Position numbers and translations under genes: made by a program. Shown here piece by piece: positions 15,101 to 19,108 of a DNA stretch of 64,000 nt. The stretch's first letter is position 1, and each line of letters begins with the position of its first letter. Origin of the DNA: Bacteroidota bacterium (GTDB lineage Bacteria; Bacteroidota; Bacteroidia; Bacteroidales; CAIXZF01); assembly GCA_022709385.1 (NCBI GenBank), contig JAKLIX010000012.1, forward strand, positions 62,001 to 126,000, in the 5' to 3' direction. The notes beneath the pieces were generated by a model, which saw only the letters and a list, made by a program, of their open reading frames with translations, did not search any database and was not told where the DNA came from.

Positions 15101-16555
15101 ACAGGTCGGGGCAGTGGAAACAGCATCCACCGAAATATCGTCGATAGCCAGTCCGTAACCGTAATATCTTTTGGCATCGGCATAGAAGCCGACAAAATAG
15201 GTCCCGCTGACTGTCGGTTTGAAAACGGCTTTCTTCTGATGATATACGTTATTCAGTGCAGTCTGGCAGATATTCGTATCCCTGAGGATGACCGTACCGG
15301 CATTCATCCCGGCGACGGTCTGTTCCATGCCGACAACCATTTTGAATTCCGTCCAGGTATAATAGGAATACTTCCTGATCCAGGCACCGATTTCATATTC
15401 CTGACCGGCAACAAGATTCAGCGGGGCTGTCCACAGCCAGCTGCCCTGGTCGGTATAGGCAACACTGTACCACAATCCCCAGCGGGAACCGGTGCGGGCT
15501 GCCCCATAGCTTGTAGACTGGATACTGGTTCGGAAGCCGGGGTTGGTAGCGGCCCCGAAATTGGTGGCTGCCATACATAGGGGGAGGGGTTGTGTGGTGG
15601 TAATGCCTTCAAATCCCTCAAAATATGGAATGGGGAATCCGACACAGGGTGTGGAGAAAGAACCGCCGAGGAAATTACATGAATACTCGATTCCGTCCCA
15701 TGACCATACAGCCACATAGTAGGTGGTGGCGGGGCTGAGGCCGGTGATATTCTGCGGGAAGGCAGTGCCGTTGTAAACTAAGGTACCGCCGGCAAAGGAT
15801 GAGCCGGGAGCGGGAGGTACACCGGTGGGTGCGGAGAACACACCACTACCATTATATACTACCACGGCATTGGTACCGGGAGCGGGAGTAAGGTTAACAG
15901 AAGCCGTATAAGGATCTACGGCAGTAAGCGTAAAATTGGTGGGCAGCGGCAGGGAAGCGGGGATGTCCATGATAAAACGGGTGTTCGGACGGTCGGTATA
16001 GGTTGAACCGGGGGCCGTAATCTGGGTACAACCGTCGCCCGAGGAAAGGTCGCTGTGATTGTGTGCGACATAGGCCGGTGCGGAGTGACAATAAACAGTA
16101 GTGCTCGAAGTGTAGGAGGTGTTGTTGAAACAGATCTCCAGTGCCAGGTTGTCTGTTCCGTTCCAGTAGAAGGGGGTGGTCAGGGTGAGGTACTGCCAGC
16201 CCGTTCCGGGTACGGAATAGGTACCGCTGAGCACGGTGGTCCAGCCTGATTCAATGAAGGATCCGGTGAAGGAACTCTGCGAGGTGTTCTGCAGGCGGAC
16301 ATTGAAGCCGTTCATCACCTGCGAATAAGCTGTGCCCACATTGAAACCGATCTGGTTGATGGTTCCGGCACAGGCACCGCCGGAAAACATTTCTGCAGGG
16401 GTGTACAACATCTGTGTACGGGAGTCCATGTAGAAAGTGTAATAGGGCCAGCCCTGGGCGGTGGTCCCGTTACCGACAGTTACCGTGGTTTGAGCTTTAA
16501 GCGCAAACCCGCTCAAAACCAAGAGCGGAATTAAAAGCGTAATTACTTTTTTCAT
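143..16555 (-). CDS. Giant T9SS-exported modular surface protein (about 5,470 aa) with PKD/Ig-like repeats, cohesin-like and dockerin-like modules
   Basis: Likely a secreted or surface-anchored adhesin or structural protein; its function is inferred. The start is placed at 16,555 because it gives a classical signal peptide (MKKVITLLIPLLVLSGFALKA). An in-frame ATG at 16,666 would add 37 non-signal-like residues. Modules in order: two jelly-roll-like plus FN3-like units (roughly residues 30-880, with repeated IDDISV motifs); a GEVED domain ending in GETEDYTVNV (about 890-990); a long array of PKD/Ig-like repeats (about 1290-5080) interrupted by a cohesin-like domain (about 2915-3020); a carboxypeptidase-regulatory-like fold and two dockerin-type loops (VNSNDALMIMKHF and VNGDGVVNSIDALMVAKRF, about 5145-5190); a second cohesin-like domain (about 5250-5370); and a T9SS type A sorting domain (YPNPFKDVTEIVYNL, final residues KSGMMVISR). 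The T9SS tail implies outer-membrane passage and tail cleavage. It stands alone, with its own leader and terminator. The reading frame is intact throughout. Confidence 0.93.
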   Translation of the reverse strand: MKKVITLLIPLLVLSGFALKAQTTVTVGNGTTAQGWPYYTFYMDSRTQMLYTPAEMFSGGACAGTINQIGFNVGTAYSQVMNGFNVRLQNTSQSSFTGSFIESGWTTVLSGTYSVPGTGWQYLTLTTPFYWNGTDNLALEICFNNTSYTSSTTVYCHSAPAYVAHNHSDLSSGDGCTQITAPGSTYTDRPNTRFIMDIPASLPLPTNFTLTAVDPYTASVNLTPAPGTNAVVVYNGSGVFSAPTGVPPAPGSSFAGGTLVYNGTAFPQNITGLSPATTYYVAVWSWDGIEYSCNFLGGSFSTPCVGFPIPYFEGFEGITTTQPLPLCMAATNFGAATNPGFRTSIQSTSYGAARTGSRWGLWYSVAYTDQGSWLWTAPLNLVAGQEYEIGAWIRKYSYYTWTEFKMVVGMEQTVAGMNAGTVILRDTNICQTALNNVYHQKKAVFKPTVSGTYFVGFYADAKRYYGYGLAIDDISVDAVSTAPTCALNMVPANLATGIPQDKLVQWDRVGNASSYDVYWGTTNPPPFVANVTTNYYKPTGTAGGTTYYYKIVPKNAIGSASGCAINSYTTCTPSTAPYLENFESITAANQFPNCMTASYPGIFCQTFIASTSYTSAYSGTKYGAFYQNSSTLGYGGINEWFYTGGIYLNPGMYKIRVYYRTYSTYLWAKLQLRLGTSPSEPGMKAGMPVAIRENFSSQTAYTNLNGSVAIATPGVYYVGINALSGPTVGLSYGLSIDDISVVELTAPNCVTLVSPLDGATGVARNPSFTWTSDPVADSYDIYLGTTNPPTTLAGNTTSTTFAPGGLLPNTMYYWQVVPKNLIGPAVGCPVWSFTTGNNFIYCTSSATSSSYEMIAQVNFNTINNNSNGQYPMYTDYTSISTDVYTGNSYPITVWGGSYSTYPYGSCVRAFVDWNQDGTFDVNTEVVLSAGPFSVSQSPLVAFSGTVNVPVTAVAGTTRMRIVLVETSSPTSVLPCGTYTWGETEDYTVNVIPYDKDLTLLSWNAPEDGCDLTSAENVTVTYKNLGLQPQNNYTLSYFDGTSWTNETVTTLINPGQTLSYTFTTPANFGAPGEYLCKAKVTLAGDVIPANDEISVTLRNYPTILITDPDVQPVPGAYFTNFDSGDAFWYPYGTNNCWEFGTPAKTFIDGPASMPNAWVTQLTGDYPANSFCWVESPCFDLSQVLNPMFSMDVKYEIEYDWDGALLMYTTDNTNWYLVGNIYENTNWYNYYAFNGLPVWSGTTPGTAYQNVIHQLNGLGGQPYVKLGILFISDQLIEYEGFAFDNLKVYESTVLFASVDDINIEGAVGDVLDLKIKGGQPPYSVEWAPADYLSCNPAFCPAPCVPANCQKPIATPPVTTTYTAKVWDSYVPADTVYVSATVNVFPELVVDAQWDAEVCDTAYTQLYAQTIGGVPPYTYLWDNVATLSNGTIYNPVATPTTTTTYSVTVTDFLGFSDVDQVTLTVNSGWPVCDIHPQGPIGVCQGDAIQLTATGGLTYSWSVYPPGGATISNPYIANPWITPLVNGVKLTCVIQSPCGSCSDFIILNILPRPNVTLASFSPPGYCVDYGPVTLTGGSPAGGTYSGNGVINGVFYPNIAGVGIHNITYTYVDYSVNTCTGSATKPLTVYPLPAMNFILADDEVCINEPAFMLTGGIPSGGTYSGTGVSGGYFDPAVAGVGDHVITYRVVNIQGCDDTRTAVMHVYPLPDVTFGPLDDVCVNAAPFDLTQGTPGGGYYVGPGILISPQFNPAIAGVGTHTIYYYYTDGNGCVNFATSDIVVMPLPYVISAPGNDTICEGETVSLTLELAGTAPWTLTWMEGSTVHTDVIPFSPVTIDLTPTQTTVYTLMEISDATGCVNDFTDMSLEIVVNVLPLPYYVVMNDPNGHYCVNTGGIAVGLSGSEIGVTYYLDKDGVYTGLSFAGPGSAFWFYPNVTLDGTYTVRAVSDLAPTFCEADMTGSVTVVTDYLDVNLFTEFDEICLGGTSILTAYLVNPNISTGPYSFNWAGPNMSPNGFASVLVNPVASTWYYVTASDPTGCTAIDSVYIVVNDLPTVSITPSLPNPVCAGTGVTLQTSVVQGSGTSVVSYAWNPTSGLDLTDPSAPVATPSLNTTYHVMVVDDNGCEGTASIDVTLIPSPNVVFGGPTTVNICPGGSVIIPLLTPTIGSGSYSYLWTPADGLSDPNIQNPVASPAATTTYNVQITDLVSNCVVYGTYTVVVNAPIVVELGNSFNICNGTPANLFAEIVSGGFAPFGFSWSANPFVPVSPTQNPSVIPTPNTTTVFTVTVTDFYGCTATDNIAITSDIYPVAHAGANDTICEGECTTLIGSGGTSYQWFVNDLPITGVVVNPTLVVCPTATTTYELRVVSPCGAAISFVTVVVNPMTPVDMWIPQTTFCQNDASVLIVGSPMDANGVFTGDGITDNGDGTATFDPTIVGTYDITYTYTNSFGCEYSDVESVTVLPLPTVTLDPIAPLCLNTTPFTLTGGLPLGGVYGGPGVSAGMFNPSVAGVGTHTITYQYTDGNNCINIASIDVVVNELPLVFDLSVDNNGHYCAYPTPYGVHIYLSGSQPFGEGVTYKLILNGTFTGISYAGTGSAIDFGPQTSTGVYTVIAEYNATGCSQLMNGSATVVIDPLPLVYNVTGGGSYCAGGTGVGVGLDNSNYGITYYLYRNGSNTGVTHPGVNGPFFFADQTLAGTYTVVAVDDVTGCQRTMAGSTTITILPLPFPYFVYTGSTGAQSITACPGTSITIRQNANECGVLYELYHNGQPTGLTRTCVNGASFTWVANDWEPGVYTVVGVRQNPPYYCTNTMNGSVTISYYELAAVAQNPVNAFIDEGQSASFTVIPAGDLTSVSWAVSTDEGATWTTIVDGGVYSGASSNTLYVNNAPYSMTRYQYRAKIMGPCNDVLSAVATLYIDPVINVFAQNVTACASNAINVPIVFTNADSINAISLTIYFENTNFTYTGYTNLNPLLIPGQLSVFSAPGSNWVKISYFDVINTINTNHGSFPFLDLVFNGENAGGSMHFMDFDLVTQGACELSKISGELLTANFYNGTVEVVELPTIVSVTAVPDELCQHGTVQLDVNAYHPEGVSYAWSGPDGFTSNIANPVLNDVSPANAGTYYVTVTSLENGCVRVGSVDLVVYPEPELYTVILPNGDNACAGSGVEVAMDDSELGVTYELFLEPNNVTPVAIAVGTGNAITFGPQPVTGNYVVKATTVHGCSRWMNGSVHVQINPLPLWFFLQGGGHYCAGGPGRELHLNGSQIGVQYTLLLNACCCQWDEIVMTVMGTGSPISFGYITTPGYYSVVAMNPNTGCGNNMIGCIPIVIDPLPTAVIAGAPAVCYGECADITLTMTGTPPYTVVLNDGNSDFTVTAYSSPWPVTVCPNTTTTYTIVSVTDFNNCTNTGTGSATVTIWPLPEVDATNSTPVCIGGPINLYAAVNGFAPFTFSWSGPNGFGTADQNPIIPVSTLDNNGTYVVEVTDGHGCVNSDETLVVVNPLPETVLSANTPCVGGELMISGSNPDVSYSWTGPNGFTANGSPVIIAPAALTDAGIYTATIVDVNGCVNTFDIEVFINPLPVVTCGSNSPVCVGQTINLTAEATGNGPFSYYWTGPEGFTSMDQNPYIMDAQLVNAGDYIVMVYDANQCMSSCTTTVVVNPLPEICPVTVTEPNVFCFGCIPPQIMLGCSQIGVNYELYRGGVATGIILPGTGTELNFGYIEIPGWYTVYAVNATTGCSRWMYGEVEIIEQAPPSAVITGDVICFGETAEMQIALTGDTYWDVIITDGVNKDTIHITSTPYTYIPGNGPHILAPTVTTTYTILLVSDRVCYNIGNSAVVTVNPLPNKYTVTGGGYYCSGIGVYIGLNGSQLGIEYTLHQNGFQLNTVVGTGGSITFGPQAAGVYWVQAVNPATGCTSTMNGQAIVLPDPGLEGYEVSGGGSYCQGGEGLCVYLSGSQLGKEYKLLLGGLYTGTTIIGTGSPLAFCNLLTPGTYSILVFDPVTTCTRTMNGYAQISVQPLPTATIGVDATICYGDAANIHVDLTGTAPWTFIISDGINSVAHTSYVAAFDSLVNPTSTRTYIVTSVVDAYCQNSGSGSALITVNSPVPYVVTGGGAFCEGGSGVVVGLSGSQVGVIYTLFVNGVNVGQFNGTGNPLSFGPQTVAGNYTVVATNQVDGCSRTMNGVAIITINPLPNSFNVTGGGACCIGCTHVFVCLDGSQVGIRYELYINNLPSGIYRNGTGQPFCYDYATVAGTYTIKAVNISTGCWRWMNGSAEVVLYPTAQANISGNASICAGGTADLTITFTEGTAPFSFGLTANGNTVTYDNITANPYILTVSPTVTSVYTLAWVSDVYGCYNNLTTGSAVITVTQLPGVEVGPFDPVCIDVPAFELTGGMPSGGVYSGVGVDNGWFDPAVAGPGSHVITYTYTDIFGCQGYASAPIVVNPLPDVSFSGLEGGYCVDAQSALLVGNQAPYGYFVGPGITDLGDGTALFNPAAAGIGGPYTITYVYTDPNGCTNATSQTTNVIALPDVYFTGLASAYCVNNPDVQLVGYPAGGVFSGHGVTGNVFSPAAAGVGGPYTITYSYTSGSFCTNSYSLDVTVLPLPQVCELIGGDTCCIGCSVTALLMCSEQGVSYQLVRNGNLFVGAPKMGTGLALSWEIFLGGNYTVIATNLSTGCTVQMNGTVVVTIIPQPSAVITGTTSICEGQCAPINVSLTGTPPFEIWFSNGPDTVVVHSITAFNWDTLVCPTATTTYAVVSLFDAYCGAFGTGQAVVTVNPAPAVFDVTGGGSLCEGGAGVPVGLNGSQNGVYYQLYLDGISTGIVMLGNGNPISFGLFNVAGEYTVVSESALTCTFDMNGSAIVTVVPLPTVTLEPFAGVCEGEPAFMLTGGLPLGGMYYVDGIQVDYFDAGQVGVGMHEIMYTYTDGNGCEAYAVQSIMVYANPAVSLQPFASVCFDVPEFVLGGGAPAGGDYYVNGVMAVSFDPGMYGAGTYTITYMYTDGNGCTGSADQSLTVYALPSVTLAQFAPACLGGDPIVLTGGLPLGGEYSGMYVTNGVFDPVASGIYTITYTYTNQYGCTAYAMQDIEVAPCPVYSIGGQVTYDNNAGTVMNNVTVNLKQNNVVIATTVTDVNGYYLFENYGPGTYQVAAASSKPWGGVNSNDALMIMKHFAAIAPLTGLRVAAANVNGDGVVNSIDALMVAKRFVNQISSFPVGDWVFQVNTVVITSVNMTNDFVALCYGDVNGSYTPPYVKTPPTVNLNTLGVKNIKSNESFELPIHVSGTLKIGAVSLILSYPEDLVDVEGVVINAPSANFLYTAVNGELRISWYAMKEVVLNDKDVLLTLQLKSRSISGATSDELALVLDGVSELGDRNAAVIQNVNLTYPKLAVAVESYSISNYPNPFKDVTEIVYNLPEDGTVTLKVYNLLGDVVATLVNNVEQAANTYQVTFDGSNLVPGIYTYKIEVKGQSSDYLKSGMMVISR
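1315..12690 (-). repeat. Array of diverged 70-95-residue repeats inside the giant protein
   Basis: Three recurring classes can be read by eye. Class A has about 13 copies with the pattern VTGGG-YC-GG-GV-VGLNGSQ-GV-Y-L, ending in TGC-R-MNGS and a PLP linker. Copies lie near 1980-2250, 2510-2772, 3745-4008, 4010-4270, 4527-4800, 4800-5055, 5332-5598, 6583-6868, 6869-7140, 8120-8405, 8405-8671, 8672-8957 and 10672-10945. Class B has about 11 copies with LTGG-P-GG-YSG-GV, AGVG-H-ITY-YTD-GC and PLP, near 1315-1545, 1550-1768, 1768-1978, 2780-3005, 3005-3250, 3250-3470, 8958-9188, 9190-9415, 11220-11440, 11440-11670 and 11670-11910. Class C is PKD-like, with Y-W-P, NP-A-P, TTTY-V and VTD-GC motifs, and fills most of the rest. 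Boundaries are approximate. Nearly every unit ends in a proline-rich NPLP or VLPLP linker. Confidence 0.85.
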
Positions 16556-17021
16556 AAAACTTGGATTTTTGATAATTATTAATTGATTCAATCTTAAGCT
16601 TTCAAGAAAGGAGGCCCGCCCGGAGCCATCAATGAAGGAAGGGATGGTAAACTTTTGTGTTTCCATAGTTAAGTTCTTAATTTTCAGATACTTTATTTAC
16701 TCGTAGGGACGTTATATTGTTATTTAACCTGCAAAATAAAAACATAAACAACGATTTTACAAAAAAAATCATAAAAAAGTATCCCGCTACCCTTATGTTT
16801 TCCGCAATCGGGGTTCCGGTGCTTTCTCATTCTCTACCAATCAACATGAAAAATCTGGTATGTCAAAATCTTAAATTGTTGTTAATCAGTACTTTTAAAT
16901 TATTTTATATATGATATCGTTGTGTTGTTATTATGGCTTAGTGCTCATTATACTTGCAAACCCGGCCGAGGGTTACACCCGGCCCCCTGCATTGCTTCCT
17001 TTCTCCGGCGACACGAATCAA

Positions 17022-17049
17022 CAAATATAAGATATTATCGCCAAAAGTA
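17022..17049 (-). promoter_or_regulatory. Candidate promoter elements for the giant gene
   Basis: Two exact minus-strand matches to the Bacteroidota -7 element TAnnTTTG occur here: TATATTTG at 17,022-17,029 and TACTTTTG at 17,042-17,049. Neither has a well-spaced TTTG -33 element, so which one is used, if either, is uncertain. Confidence 0.4.
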
Positions 17050-17226
17050 AAGTGTTTTTTTCATCACCCACCCTGCAAAATGTTAATTTTAGTTAAATGC
17101 CTGACAAAGAACGATCCACCATTTCACGGCATGTCTGTTTCCTGACAGACTCCTTCATTTTGCCTGTGAAATTACGACAAATTAAAGGCATTAATCAATA
17201 GGACGGGGAAAAATATTAATAACTTA

Positions 17227-17255
17227 TTGTTAATAACTTAAGATTGCTACTTTTG
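17227..17255 (+). promoter_or_regulatory. pepD promoter
   Basis: TTG at 17,227-17,229, an 18-base spacer, and TACTTTTG at 17,248-17,255, which matches the Bacteroidota -7 consensus TAnnTTTG exactly. The pepD start codon lies 30 bases further on. Confidence 0.7.
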
Positions 17256-17284
17256 CAGCGCACCATATTCTTAAACACAAGATC

Positions 17285-18748
17285 ATGAACGAAGAAATCT
17301 TAAACCTGCAGCCTGCAGCAGTGTGGGCACAATTCAGGGAGCTGCTGGGCATTCCCAGGCCCTCCGGAAAGGAAGGGAAAGTGACAGAATTCGTCCGGGC
17401 ATTCGGTGAATCACTTGGCCTGCATACCATTGTTGACGAGGTAGGGAATGTCATCATTCGCAAACCTGCGACCCCGGGAATGGAGAACCGCATGGGCGTT
17501 GTCCTTCAGGGTCACCTTGATATGGTTCCCCAGAAAAACAGCGGCATCCCGCATCAATTTGACACCGATCCCATCCGGGCCCGGATCGACGGGGAATGGG
17601 TCAAAGCCACCGATACCACCCTGGGAGCCGACAATGGCATGGGTGTGGCCGCGGCCATGGCGGTGCTTGCTTCCGGCAGCCTGCGTCACGGCCCGGTGGA
17701 AGGGCTCTTTACCGTGGATGAGGAAAGCGGTATGACCGGTGCCTTTAACCTGAAGCCGGGATTACTTGAAGGCGACATCCTGATGAACCTGGATTCGGAA
17801 GACGAGGGAGAGCTGTATGTGGGCTGTGCCGGCGGAACCAATGCAAACATCGCCATGGCATACGGACAGGAAGCAGTACCTGCTGATTATCAGGCATTCA
17901 ACCTCATTATCAAAGGATTGAAGGGCGGGCATTCAGGGCTGGACATTCACCTGGGCCGGGGGAATGCCAATAAGCTCGTTTTCCGCTACCTCAAACATGC
18001 CGCCAGGGAGCATGGCCTTCGGATCGCATCCTATGAAGGAGGAAACCTCCGGAATGCCATACCCAGGGAAGCCTTTGCCCTGGTAGTCGTTGCCGCTGCC
18101 CAGGCCGAAGCCTTGCAAAAGTGCGTGGAAAAATTTGCCTCTGTCTATCAATCTGAACTCTCCGTTACGGAACCCGAGCTGTATTTTGGCATTGAACCCG
18201 CCGCCAGACCGGAATATATGATGGAGGCCACCGCCCAGAAAGCCATCACCCATGCCATCATCGCCTGTCCCAACGGGGTGATCCGTATGTCGGACACCAT
18301 GCCCGGACTGGTGGAAACCTCCACAAACCTCTCCATTGTAAAGATCAGTGACGGGAAAGTGGCCATACAGTGCCTGATGAGAAGCTCGGTGGATTCCGCC
18401 AGGGAAGATCTCGGCGAAATGATCCACAGTGCATTCAGCCTGGCCGGTGCCGATGTAACTTTCGACGGCAGCTATCCCGGCTGGAAACCAAACCCGGCAT
18501 CCCCCATCCTCAATGTGATGAAAGAGGTTTACGGCAAACACTTCGGACGCGTGCCGGAGATCAAGGCCATTCACGCCGGCCTGGAGTGCGGACTGCTTGG
18601 CGGGGTTTACCCCCACTGGGACATGATCTCCTTCGGTCCCACCATCCGTTACCCCCACTCCCCCGATGAAAAAGTCCACATCCCTTCGGTGGCAAAATTC
18701 TGGGACTTCCTGGTCAAAACCCTCGAAAACATCCCCGAAAAAAAATAA
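17285..18748 (+). CDS. pepD: Cytosolic non-specific dipeptidase / aminoacyl-histidine dipeptidase (M20 family)
   Basis: A two-zinc aminopeptidase-type dipeptidase that hydrolyses Xaa-His and other dipeptides in the cytoplasm. At 487 residues it has the usual length for PepD. Metal-binding and catalytic motifs are in place: LQGHLDMVPQ (His77, Asp79), TLGADNGMG (bridging Asp116), TVDEESGM (Glu146-Glu147), NLDSEDEGE (Asp170) and IHAGLECG near the C-terminus. The dimerisation segment GHSGLDIHLGRGN is also present. The start at 17,285 sits 30 bases after a consensus promoter. The next gene, rpmH, has its own promoter starting only a few bases after the pepD stop, so pepD is probably transcribed alone or with read-through into rpmH. 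Confidence 0.95.
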   Translation: MNEEILNLQPAAVWAQFRELLGIPRPSGKEGKVTEFVRAFGESLGLHTIVDEVGNVIIRKPATPGMENRMGVVLQGHLDMVPQKNSGIPHQFDTDPIRARIDGEWVKATDTTLGADNGMGVAAAMAVLASGSLRHGPVEGLFTVDEESGMTGAFNLKPGLLEGDILMNLDSEDEGELYVGCAGGTNANIAMAYGQEAVPADYQAFNLIIKGLKGGHSGLDIHLGRGNANKLVFRYLKHAAREHGLRIASYEGGNLRNAIPREAFALVVVAAAQAEALQKCVEKFASVYQSELSVTEPELYFGIEPAARPEYMMEATAQKAITHAIIACPNGVIRMSDTMPGLVETSTNLSIVKISDGKVAIQCLMRSSVDSAREDLGEMIHSAFSLAGADVTFDGSYPGWKPNPASPILNVMKEVYGKHFGRVPEIKAIHAGLECGLLGGVYPHWDMISFGPTIRYPHSPDEKVHIPSVAKFWDFLVKTLENIPEKK

Positions 18749-18761
18749 TTATCAAAAACTG

Positions 18762-18791
18762 TTTGCGTATCTTCATTTTTTTCTATCTTTG
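18762..18791 (+). promoter_or_regulatory. rpmH promoter
   Basis: TTTG at 18,762-18,765, an 18-base spacer, and TATCTTTG at 18,784-18,791, an exact match to TAnnTTTG. The rpmH ATG follows 21 bases later. Confidence 0.75.
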
Positions 18792-18812
18792 CACCCCTCA
18801 AATGACTGAACC

Positions 18813-18968
18813 ATGAGTAAGCGCACCTTTCAGCCGTCGAACCGCAAAAGGAAGAACAAACACGGCTTCCGCGAAAGAATGTCCACAGCCAACGGCAGGA
18901 AAGTCCTGGCCGCAAGAAGGGCTAAAGGAAGAAAAAAACTGACCGTATCCGACGAGTATACTGCCTGA
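18813..18968 (+). CDS. rpmH: 50S ribosomal protein L34
   Basis: A 51-residue, very basic protein beginning [19 protein letters not shown] and continuing with the diagnostic L34 block [20 protein letters not shown]34 is a small structural protein of the large ribosomal subunit. The C-terminal tail ([11 protein letters not shown]) is a few residues longer and more acidic than the shortest L34 versions. It has its own consensus promoter and a strong terminator. It is not next to rnpA or dnaA, the neighbours of rpmH in many other phyla. Confidence 0.97.
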   Translation: MSKRTFQPSNRKRKNKHGFRERMSTANGRKVLAARRAKGRKKLTVSDEYTA

Positions 18969-19020
18969 CAGATTATCCATCATCTTGGAAATCTGTTAGT
19001 TATTAACTTTTTCTCACAAA

Positions 19021-19048
19021 AGGAGGGCTCAGGCCCTCTTTTTTTTTA
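19021..19048 (+). terminator. Rho-independent terminator after rpmH
   Basis: An eight-pair stem (AGGAGGGC with GCCCTCTT, one G-T pair) around a TCAG loop is followed directly by a run of T residues. It lies about 50 bases after the rpmH stop. Confidence 0.9.
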
Positions 19049-19108
19049 TTCCCCGCTTTGGTGTAATTTAGCCGCTCAAATCCCCCTTAAAATCAATACG
19101 ATTAACAA

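Larger units (their letters stand above)
16556..17284. other. AT-rich intergenic region between the giant gene and pepD
   Basis: This 730-bp gap holds divergent promoters but no gene I can support; the short ORFs in it have no recognisable product. It is very AT-rich apart from a GC-rich island near 16,960-16,990. That island can fold into a hairpin at 16,964-16,984 (GGCCG paired with CGGCC, plus two inner pairs). If the giant gene is transcribed from the TAnnTTTG copies near 17,022-17,049, its untranslated leader is about 460 bases and contains this hairpin. Confidence 0.6.

Noticed and set aside
1082..15580. Numerous long open frames on the plus strand opposite the giant gene, up to 277 codons
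   Set aside because: They mirror the repetitive antisense strand, have no start context or recognisable domains, and the minus-strand frame is continuous with clear domains and a terminator.
16556..16666. 37-residue in-frame N-terminal extension of the giant protein from ATG at 16,666
   Set aside because: It places the signal peptide internally and has no signal-like character; the internal ATG at 16,555 gives a standard signal peptide and a Bacteroidota-like AT-rich leader.
16717..17145. Two short plus-strand ORFs in the intergenic region before pepD
   Set aside because: Low-complexity AT-rich translation, no conserved motif and no fitting promoter.
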